Positions 53,641-64,000 of a stretch of 64,000 bases of DNA are shown in pieces; positions within the stretch are counted from its first letter, which is position 1, and each line of letters starts with the position of its first letter. The translations under genes were made by a program, and so were the position numbers. The stretch comes from Bugula neritina (Eukaryota; Bryozoa; Gymnolaemata; Cheilostomatida; Bugulidae): assembly GCA_964035545.1 (NCBI GenBank), contig OZ037765.1, positions 8,010,698 to 8,074,697 of the forward strand. Reading direction: 5' to 3'. Below the pieces are notes generated by a model, which made no database searches, was not told the DNA's origin, and saw only the letters and a list, made by a program, of their open reading frames with translations.

Positions 53641-55092
53641 GTAAGTTACATTCACATAGGTACTATTAGTATTATTATAAATGATTTATTTGTTCTAATA
53701 GTATCAATATGTTGGTTTGATTAATCAAGCCATAATGATAATGCTACTAGTTTTCTAGAAGTTGTTTGTTAGTTGGTTTTATACTCTCAATACTATATTT
53801 AAGCTGGGCCTGGCCTAAATCTGTACCTTGCATATTTCTCTTTTGATGGACTCAACTTTTATGTGAACCTGAAGGCTATAAAGGCTGTTAATTTTAGTGC
53901 AGGGAATTATTAAATTTAAACATACCATAAAATAGATATGCATTGCAGTGTATAATAAAGCCATATTGATACATTTAACAAATAACAAGATACACCAACA
54001 CTGTCACTTTAAAACTTGGCTATACCAGATCATTTCATGTGTAAGTAAAAAAGTTTAGCCATGAATATTATTATAGAATATAAACCATAACAAATATAGT
54101 TGCATGTATGTATGTAGATTAAGACTACCGTTATGGGGCAAGTATATTATTATTTATTATTAAGCAATTGATTAAAACTAAAAGCACCAGAAGTTTTCTT
54201 TAGTTATAAGATGCTAAAAAATTAAATTAGTGACACTGGCTTTACCCAGTGTTGTCTAGATCTCTTCATTCATGCACCTTGGCTATAACGTATGCTTTTA
54301 ATGAGCAGTTTGAAATGATTTAAAAAATCAGGATAGATAACTTCAATATTATCTGCACAATTATTAGCTGTTACTATTTAATACCTGCAATTTGTCTTCT
54401 TTTGATCTAACCATACAACTGTTTGCTATTGAAAATGCTATGACTTAAAATTTTCAAATTACCTGCCCTTTGGCTACTAAAATTTTATGCAATCTTTTCA
54501 TTGCCCTAAGGCATAGTGGTTTAGCCATTCACTCTCCCTACCCGTAAAACTGGCTAAATTTCTGTAATTTACTTTTAACTTTGCTGTATCTTATAAATCT
54601 GCGGTTTAGTATTCACAGATCTGAATATTTTATTTTAATACTATGCTTGATACTTGGGCTGTATGCTTGCATCGAACTTTTAAATTCTTTAAAACTAGCA
54701 GAATGGATAAATAATAATGTGCACCGTGTGTGGTTAGATACCTGACTCAATAACCTGGTAAACATGCCACCTGCTGGGTAAAGAAATGTTGATGTTGGTT
54801 TAGGTAATTTATAATTCATGGTTTGCTTTTAGAGTTTAACATGTGATTCCTTTGCTTCATATAACTTTTTATGCTTTAAATTTCTGCTAGAACCAGTGAA
54901 ACTCTCTACTCACCTCCTAACTGCAGCCTTTGTTAGTCTCCTTGCTAGATTGGCTAACAAATTGAAATCTTTTATTAAAGTGCAACTAGCAAGTTTTGTC
55001 ATATAACATGTTTGTTCTCTTCAACTGATTCTATAACATTGTAGCTGCAAGAAATAGCTGCTATATATTCACATATTGGGCACCAAAGAAGG

Positions 55093-58000
55093 ATGACTAG
55101 GATAATGTACCAACATCTTTATGTGATCTGCCTGGTTTTAATCAGCAGCAGAGCTCAACCCTTAGAAGGTGAACTCATACTGTATAGATGACATACTGTA
55201 ATACTATGTGTCCAGTGTATTCTCAAGTATGGATGTTGAGCAGGTGTACGGCTGCACGTGAAATGGTTTCTATCAATTGCCTTGTTCATGTGATTTGATA
55301 AGTGGTTTCTGACAAACAAATACGACACTAGCTCTTGATTCCATTCAATGATTAGCTAGTAGTACGCTTTGGGTTAGTGCTTACAATGGCCAGTAGCACC
55401 GAGTCAATAGCCACTCTCTAACAACTTGTTAGGAGTTGAAAGTGGCCATGTTTATTTTTTCTTGAATTCAAAAAGACATTCATACTGCCACTAAACAAAA
55501 GATTTGGTAACACAAAAATGTAAAACCTGAGTGTAACTGGATATTTCTTATGTTAATAGGAGCCAATATTGTCTTGCTCAAAATCATTGGTTTTGGGACT
55601 GTAACTCTTGTTACACTTGTTTAGCTTTTCTTCCTTGGAATAATTTTGCTGTAAACATAATTTTAGGTGAAACAGTAAGAACCAGCAGTAATGTTAAAAT
55701 CCTGTCCAACATTCACATGAATAACAAAACTGTTGAATTATATACTGTTAGAAAAGCAAGTAAGCTTTCCAGTACTGTTTGTAGAAATAATCCAGCCATT
55801 ATTAGACCAGTGTAGTGATACAGCTCTGACAGGCATTTCACTCAGTAGCAGGCAGGCCGCTATATACCCGTTCCTTTTTCTCAACTCATCATTGCAAGCT
55901 ACTCCGCTATCATCTGCATACAACAAAACCTCTAAGGTGAATGTGAAGTTCCAGGCTGTAAAATATCCTATTTCCAACACCAAACACATTGATTTTTTAA
56001 AGCAACCTCATTGTGATAAACTATTATTCAAATATACTACTTTAATTGATGCAAAAAGCATCACAGTGCTGCGAAAACTAAAACCTTTACACTCTTTGTA
56101 CTCTCTGTTTTGACCTAAGATTAAGTAAGACTTAATTGTAAGGAGAATAATAAGGATATAAACTCCTTTTCTTACTGAAGTGCTCTTATCACATGTTTGA
56201 GTAATTGCTTTTTCTATGATAAATTATTATGTATAATTACTGTCCTGGGCATTTCTCTTTGTTCTCCAAACAAAGTAATGAATGCAGGTATATGGAATAT
56301 ATTTATTATTATAGATTTATTTGTGCTGATCTTTACAACTGGCTAAAAAATTCAACAGCAATTTCTCATTAATAACAGAAGCTTCTTTTTTGACTTATTG
56401 ACTATACACCAGTGTTGGGCTAATCAATAGATTCTAATAATGAGATTATTGTTACTTTTAGAAGTACCAAATGGAACCTATGCTTGGATTTAGATATTTA
56501 AACAAGACATATCACATAAAGCTTTTGCTCAACAGGTAAGCAGCAAGTTGACAGCTTTTGGTGTGGGCACTGGTATCGCTCTGCATTGCTATGAATCAAC
56601 ATAACTGTACTGGTCAGTCTATGCTGAGAAATCCCTTGATTTCTGTTTGTATTGTGATGGGTTCTATTGTCTCATTGATGCAGATGTCGGCATTTACACC
56701 TCTTGTATCAAGGGGATTGTTACAAACCATCATTGTTGATTTGAAACCTATCTAAAAAAGCAGACATCCAAACCTTCATGTGGCACCTTGCCATCACATT
56801 CTCTATTTAACCATTAGTTTGTGATTGTTCTACAGCAAAATATCATCTACCCAGAACAGCAGTAGAAGTAGAAACAGCTATGGTACCACAGTAGACCTTC
56901 AGGTGAAATACTAAATTACTTTTCCTGTTGATTACAATGAGTCACTGGTATGTTGAGTTTGAGCAAATCAGCATTATGCAAACCCAAATCAATTGTTTTT
57001 GGGCAAATGCTAGTAAGATTAACCTTAATTTAAAGTTGAAAGAGGTATGAAGAGAAGTCAACGCTACCAGTCATACAGCATAAAGCCGACTGGAAGCACT
57101 TGTTTGTTTGAATAGATATACAAGACACAATACGACTAGACTAACCATATAATTATTAAAAGCTTCATTTAAGTTGCTGAACCAAACTCTTCCTATCATA
57201 TGCTCTTTTGATTTCTAAGTCAAAAGCAGTATTTCCACTCTTAGCCTTGTACAAAATTATCTAGTTTTCTACATTCCTGTCTCCTGAAATATTACCAGCT
57301 AACATTGAGCCTCATCCAAGTTTTTAGTAGCTTTTCAAATAATGAAGAGTTGAATCTTAAAAAGCTGGGCCTATAACTAAGCATACAGCATTTTCTCCCC
57401 AAATATCACTAGTTATAACTTCAATCTGTTCAGTAATAAATAGCAATAAAATATTACATAATAGTCTTAGATACTGTCTGAATTGAGCCAGGTGTGCGTT
57501 ATTCTGTTGATTATATCTATCACCTGTGTCAAATAACATGCTTCTCTTTATTTGCTCATAAGAAAGGGGAGATAATCTACTTCAATCTCTCTATTTTACA
57601 AGAGTATATTATAATATACTACTTACAGCAAAGCTGGAAGTGCTTATCACAACCTTTATAAGAGTCCTGAATGTGTAAATATTAGTTATGTTTATTGTAG
57701 ATATCAAAAAGTTGTTATTACCAAGGAGTGTTTACTAACCCTGATAGCCTGGATGACTACGTTGCACTGTCCATGTGTTCTGGTGTCAGGTTGGTGTAGT
57801 TGATTTGCAGTTGTAGCTTAATTTACAGTTTATGTAATTATTTCTTACAACTATTTACAAACATTAATTTATAAGCTAATGAGTGCCTGTAGTATATTCC
57901 AGTTTCTAAGGTTTCGTATTACCAGGTACACTGGTGGCAGCTCCCTCAGTTGATAATAACTTTACTTGTCCTAGATCCTTTATTGGTAAATGTCTGTGTA

Positions 58001-61000
58001 GATCAGACAAGCTTTATTTCTTAGGGAATAATTTGTTTAAAGATATGATTAGTTGAAACCGGGTCCTGTATGTAACTTAGACAAGAACTGGATATCAAAA
58101 TAATACTTTCAAGAGGAGACCCATTTGTCCTATAATCCTTGCATTAGCATAAATAATTTGAATGTGAACATATTTATACATGTTACTTGCCATCAAGTTT
58201 GTTTACTGCGATGTAATTAGCATAATACTACTACGCATTTATTTGCTGAATGGTTAGTATTGTCCGTCTAGTAATTGGAGAAGTTTGTCTACTAGTTATG
58301 CATATTGATTTTTTGTGTATGTTTGTAAAATTTATTGTTAACAATATCAAAAGGCTGATATTGAACAGTGTATAACATAACATGTACCACAATGCATACT
58401 ATACATGCATATTATGAAGAATACATGAATATAAGTAAATTCCAACAATTTGGATATGCGATTTGACACCTGGCTGATGTTTCACTGTCAAGCATTGATT
58501 AATACTACTCAGTATGTATTTTATAATCTCATTTTTACAGTGGGGTGATGAGAATAAATAAGAAGTTGTTCAGTATAAAACCATTTGACTCGTCCAAAAA
58601 CTCTGAGGTATGTATTCTGTAAGAATAATGAATCTATTAACTTGTTTATTCTCTGGGAAATCAGCTACTATTTTTACTAAATTATTCTATCAACTCACTC
58701 TTTGTACATCCATAGCACAAGGAATTTGCAGGGTAATGAGTAATTTCAACAAAAATATCGTACCAGCTTTAAAACAGCATATAATCAAAATTTTTGTAGC
58801 TTTAATCTACATACTAAAGTTAGATGACTTTATGTACATCTAGCATAAATTAATAGATTTATTTAAAATATTAAAATAAAATGGCTGACAAGTATTTATG
58901 TTTTTAGTTGTGCTGGTTTCATGTACTGACAGAAACACAACACGTGACATCACAATCCTGTATGACAACTGTCAGCCAATGGGAAGCTTTGTCTCAACTG
59001 CATAGCTCAGAGTATTACAGCCGACTCTCTTCTGTGTCCAGGCGCAAGGTATGCGGCTAATATAAAATAATAGAGTACAGTTTCCAATGCATTTCTGTTA
59101 CAGTTTTTCTCCTATATTACAACAAGTTACTTTAAAAACAACATCTAAATTTTAATTAGTATTATAATTATGTACTTGAGTAGTAAATATTTCAGAAAAA
59201 CATTTGAAAAACGCTTTGAAAATATAGGTGCACGATTGTTTATTACAAAAAAATGATCTAAGTGAGTAATTTCCATGATTGACTCAAGAACAGTTAGGTC
59301 AGCAAAAATCGTGTCCTTAGGTATATTATGTTCTCTATAACATCATTTGTGTAAAAACATCAACATATACCTCAGTTTGGAGCACTTTGGTGTTGCTGGC
59401 GGGATAGTTTAACGTGATATACTAATGTAATATAAATAATTTGGTATGTAATATTTGCAATCATCCAATTTCTTTCAAGTTTGCATTCTATTATTTTTAT
59501 AATCATATAATATACAATGCATCATGCTAGAAAAGTTTGATACAGTTATAAAGGATTAATTATTCCAACCAGGTGGTCACCAACAGTGCATCATGGGTAA
59601 GCTAGCATGTTGCTGCTGCTGCATGAGCTCAATTGCCTTCACTCTGCTGCATCTTCTATATGCTGGTGCATCAGCTGTGTTAGGCAGCAACCTCCAACAC
59701 ATCTGTCGTATCAAGGTCTAACATTTTCACCTCTGCTAGCACTTACCTTTTTGGAGCAGATTTTATCAGAATGTAATATTCCTGCAAATTTTGGTTTAGA
59801 ATAACAAATTATGTCTCCTTATATTATTAGAGGCCTCCCTCCACAACATAGTGTGAGTGCAAATAGATTTATGTATGTATTCCTGTCATAACAACGAGGT
59901 CTCAGGGCAATGTCTGTACTCAGTAGGAGTTATGCTTGCAGTTCCACAAGCTATCTTTGGTTATTAATTATATTCTTAGGGGGTAGATACACCATGTAAT
60001 TTATGAGTGCAATCTTGTAGATAAAGAGAAACTTGGAATCTAAAATTCTCAAGATCGCATATGTAGTCGACTTTAATTTGGTGAGTTTGAATTTATAATT
60101 CATGCTCCCCATCAATGTTTGATTGATATGAAAGCAATCATTGGCGTAATACTAAACCATCTTTTTGTTTTAGTTTTTTAAAACGTATGCAAAGTTGTAA
60201 TGTACTAGATGTGGCTGGGTACCACTAATAAACTGTTGTTCAATATTTGAACTCATTTAGTAAATGTACCTTATTTATGCTGTAAAAACAGCAATTTTCT
60301 GAGTGATTTGATGGTATAAAATATTGATTGCATTTTAGAGTGGCTCATTCTTGCATAACACGACAAGAATTCGAGAATATCTACTTGAGATGACAAACCT
60401 CTTAGACTTGGTATGTAATCTTACTATAATTATGTAGATTTATCACTTCACTCCGACACTAATTAATCTGATGAAATTGGCAGCTTCCCAGCAGAGCATG
60501 TGTGCTGATCAAATAGCTGACAAGTGGGCAACAAATAAAGTGTGCAACCAGTAAAAAGATGCTAGTCCACGTATATGTTGCCACAAATATTTTTTGCAAT
60601 ATAAATTGATTACACTTATTCCAAAGTGTTATTAGTTTAGACTTCAAAGTTTTCTATTAATGATGAAAGTTGTATTACTGCGAATAACATGAGTTATTGT
60701 TAACGCAGAGAGCTATATAATTTGCAATTTCCAATGATCTAAATATTATGGTGAAAATGTGTTTTTTTAACGTAATAATTTAATATTTTGTAGTATTACC
60801 AGAGGCTCAATATAAGAGTTAGCTTGGTTTCCTACAAAATCTGGAGTTCTCAAAATGATATACCGGTCGTTGCTAATGCTAGAGAGACGTTGCAAAGTTT
60901 CACTAACTTTATAGAATCAAAGGCTACAGGAAGACAGTATGACGTCATCCACTTGCTGAGGTATTTGCTAGCATATAGTGTTTGATGGCAACAATTAGTT

Positions 61001-63567
61001 TATTGTTTAAAAGTTTTTCACTTCTTTAATATCTAATAAAGTAATACGTATGCATACAATTTGCATACGTATCAAATGGTTATGAGGTTTAACAATTTTT
61101 ATATATATGGAGTTGCTTTCCTTTAAGGTTTCACTACAGATAAATGAAATCTATTATTGATATTTGCTTATGAATCGAAAATATCAGAAAGTAAGTGAAA
61201 TGGAAACTTGAAAAAGCATAAATTTTCATTTATTTTAACTATGCTCATTATGACGCACTATACCAAGCCTATTGCTAGCTGGTAAAATTTGTCATGACAA
61301 TTTATTGAAAAACACTTCAACTCATAACATTGACAACTAATTATGAGACAAAATTTTTATCTCTTTAGAATTTTCTCACATACGTATTCTTTCAAGCAGT
61401 GATACTGTTATGTAATGCTATTAATTATAAACAGAAATAATAAATCTGAATTATTTTATAACTTTTTGACAGTGGCATAAGGTTTGAAGATAATTCAATT
61501 GGCTTAGCAATCCCAGACTCAATATGCACAGATCGAGCAATAGCAGTCATCTCAGCCAAAACTGCAGATATAACTAAGTTATCCAGCATTATAGCTCATA
61601 TGGTTGGCCATAATCTTGGACTACAGCATGATTCACCAGGTGAGTGATTATATATCGTTAGTTTTACTCAATAATTTTCAAAACCATCTCTGACAACAAA
61701 CTACAGATAAGAGTATATTTATTTGTATATTTTATTATTCATATACTTTTTAATTTATTTTATAATGCACAGTTGTGAACTTTTTGAAACTTTCTTTTTT
61801 AGACTGTGAATGTAAAGACAGCTCCGGGACTTGTATAATGAGTAATTCAATGTAAGTAACTGACGATTAATGAAGTATAATTATATTGCTAAAAGATGAA
61901 TCTACCTAATTTTTGCAACTTCATATTTACTCGTGTGTTTACAGAGGGGATGAAGTGCCCTACCTCTTCTCATCCTGCAGTAGCCACAGACTACAGCTGC
62001 TTACCAAAGTAGGTCTAGGACAATGTCTCAATAGTCAATCAGCCATTCAGACTTACCCTCAGAGGTGTGGCAATGGTGTGGTAGAGAGGGGAGAGCAATG
62101 CGATACCGGGCCACATTTGGTAAACATATATACTTGCTTTTTATAAATATTAATTTTTATACAAATACAATTTTTGTCTTGTAATAATTGTTGATAGCTT
62201 TTAATGTAATATTAGCAAAGATAATCAACTACTGTATAGTATATTTATATGAAACATCTTTCTTCATTTTCATAATATATTATAAAAAAGAATGTGTCAC
62301 ATATCCATATTATTCTGTTCATACTTTATATATATTGCTTATACCACATCCATTCCACACCATCTGTTTTAAGTTTCAGTTACAAACTGCCTGGCAAAAC
62401 AAAGTTACATCAGAAAAGTTTTTTTCAATGTTATCTAACGGCTACACTAGTGGCAATGCTAATTCCAGTGCTATTATGCTACAGTCACCAGGAAAGGCTG
62501 ATCCATGCTGCAACTCAACCACTTGTCTACTGAAGTCCTGGGCGACATGCAAGTCAGGCAAGTGCTGCAGCAATTGTCTGCCAAAGGAGACTAAAAGTTT
62601 GTGCCGAGCTGCTTCAGATGACTGTGACGCCCCTGAATATTGTGACGGTGTGCATGGAGAGGTAAAGGCTTTAATCAACTTTGCATTTGTTATACTATTT
62701 TATTTTCTTTAGTAAAATTAACTTTTAAACTTATTTAAGTTAAGAAGTGAAAAAATTTTTACATACTAGTAAACTAAACTATAATTATAAATATTGGGCA
62801 TTCAAGAGCTACGAATATAATGAGTTCTAACCTAAAACTTACAGTGTCCAATGGACTACAAGATTCAAGACGGTCAGCCATGTGACGATGAGACAGGGTT
62901 TTGCTACCAAGGTCGTTGTCCATCCAGGACACAGCAGTGCAAACTGTTGTGGGGTGACTTATCCACTTCATCTTCTGACGACTGTTACATCTACCACAAT
63001 GTCAAGGGCAACGTCTTGGGTCACTGCGGAGAAACTATAGATGGCTATTACAGAAGATGTCCAGCTAGGTATGTGATATAATATCACTATTACTTCCAGA
63101 TACTATAAAAACTCACGCAAGTTTATAGTCACTATCCCTGTGAGAAACCTCTGATAGAAAGGGTTTTTGTTAAAGCGGGCTAAGGACTTATTTAAATGAG
63201 GCACAGGAGCAATTATGACTGGATGCTCTTCCTAACATCACCAATGGCCTTTGTCAGGGCCCGAACCCATGACCTCATGTTTACTATGCAAACGCTCTAA
63301 CTCCTAGACCATGGCTGCTCCCTTACTTCCAGATACTATTTTATTTACGTATTGAATTGTTCTTTGTCGAAAAATTGGTTGTGTAGGAAGTTTGTATTCT
63401 AATCAAACAGATGATGTGTTGTATAGCTGAGAAATTTTATGTAGAGATGCGTTTTGTGGTTCTCTGCAATGTCATGGAGGGAAGGATGTTCCCATAGTCT
63501 ATGATGTTGACTATAGGAAGACTTCAACTAATGAACACACTGGAATTGAGGAAGAGATCACTTGCAA
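55093..63567 (+). CDS. ADAM-family transmembrane metalloprotease-like protein, 3'-partial, catalytic Glu missing
   Basis: Exons: 55093-55168, 55667-55746, 56462-56535, 56836-56902, 57701-57789, 58541-58607, 58908-59048, 60021-60080, 60339-60410, 60794-60960, 61473-61639, 61803-61851, 61945-62119, 62485-62661, 62845-63068, 63445-63567; about 602 residues, continuing past the window. Signal peptide VICLVLISSRAQ. Prodomain with NKTYHIKLLLN, SCYYQG and ALSMCSG. A basic SRRKIKR maturation-like site. Then a reprolysin domain, disintegrin domain (CGNGVVERGEQCD, DDCDAPEYC) and cysteine-rich region (CPMDYKIQDGQPC, FCGSLQC). The zinc motif at 61597-61632 reads HMVGHNLGLQHD: all three His are kept but the catalytic Glu is Met, so it is probably proteolytically dead; a Met-turn-like CIM follows. 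Uncertain points: the donor at 55746 (a stronger GTAAGC is at 55757 but breaks the frame) and the start of exon 62485. Confidence 0.88.
63107..63322 (-). mobile_element. tRNA-derived SINE, copy 4, with perfect 17-bp target duplication
   Basis: Minus-strand SINE in the ADAM intron after exon 62845-63068. The 17-base direct repeat TTACTTCCAGATACTAT flanks it exactly (63090-63106 and 63323-63339). This fixes the full-length element at 216 bases and its 5' end at GGGAGCAGCC. The tail has no poly(A), unlike L1-mobilised SINEs. Confidence 0.93.
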
Positions 63568-64000
63568 GTATGTTTAGCTACTGTCAGCAAGATACCATGG
63601 CAATAAATCAGTTGAACTACATATAGTTAAATGATGGAAAAACCTTTTTGTATTTGTTTATTGGTATAATCACATTGACTATATTCTGCAGTTGTTGGGT
63701 TGTTTTGTTAAAGAAATATCTTAAACAGCTAATAAACCAAACATATGATTGAAGTTTTAGAGCTCTGTAGTTTAATTATGACAAAGCCGCAACCAATTTC
63801 ATCTAAATTTCAAACCAAAAAACAACAATGTAGTGTGTGCATTTTATAACAGAACAGTGAAATTTCATGTCAGTACATACATATATAGTGGTATTACCAG
63901 TGATGGTAGGGGTTAGTTGTAAACCTGTTTTAAACTACTTTTGCACAAATGAAAGTGTGATACATGAGGAAGAGAAACTGTTTTTAATGACCATGTGCAA
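63568..64000. other. ADAM intron, cut by the window end
   Basis: AT-rich intronic sequence after donor AA|GTATGT at 63567. I see no further exon in it; the rest of the cysteine-rich region, and any EGF-like, transmembrane and cytoplasmic parts, must lie beyond the window. Confidence 0.6.

Noticed and set aside
62188..62484. Upstream extension of the ADAM exon that begins at 62485
   Set aside because: The open frame runs back into AT-rich intron, and an extra acceptor at 62378 would insert about 36 residues in the disintegrin domain. The acceptor at 62484 gives the normal cysteine spacing. An alternative isoform cannot be excluded.

Overview
This is eukaryotic nuclear DNA from an animal. It is AT-rich, with many short exons separated by GT..AG introns. 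Every reconstructed protein is a metazoan housekeeping or tissue gene with a clear human counterpart. A lanosterol synthase argues against arthropods and nematodes, which lack that enzyme. A non-ecdysozoan invertebrate, perhaps a spiralian, fits best, but I cannot name the species. I rebuilt exons by hand from splice consensus, reading phase and remembered family conservation. For all complete genes the exon lengths sum to a whole number of codons.

Layout: (1) 66-5661 +, lanosterol synthase (LSS), 5' end outside the window. (2) 6356-11488 -, NHLRC2, convergent with LSS. (3) 11.5-14.8 kb, gene-free, mostly a degenerate trinucleotide-based satellite. (4) 14786-27330 +, a FYVE/RhoGEF/PH protein of the FGD5/FGD6 type. 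(5) 28391-33576, a 5.2-kb mobile element with 1.19-kb terminal inverted repeats and a broken gene for a FEN/PIN-like nuclease with a CXC cysteine cluster. (6) 33692-36973 +, a very-long-chain fatty acid elongase (ELOVL4/2/5 type), whose 5'UTR intron probably hosts that element. (7) 37182-38678 -, ribosomal protein RPS10, tail-to-tail with the elongase with interleaved poly(A) signals. (8) 39.3-41.4 kb, a second satellite patch and a SINE. (9) 41395-52229 +, the mitochondrial presequence protease PITRM1. (10) 53.3-63.6 kb +, an ADAM-family protein, 3' end outside the window, whose zinc-binding motif lacks the catalytic glutamate.

Four copies of one tRNA-derived SINE family lie in introns or spacers near 24.0, 40.9, 48.3 and 63.2 kb. 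One has a perfect 17-bp target-site duplication, and another duplicated a PITRM1 splice acceptor.

The genes are not functionally coupled: sterol synthesis, a thioredoxin/NHL protein, Rho signalling, fatty acid elongation, translation, mitochondrial proteolysis and cell-surface adhesion. The least conventional object is the long-inverted-repeat element. The most informative single-residue oddity is the ADAM active site.
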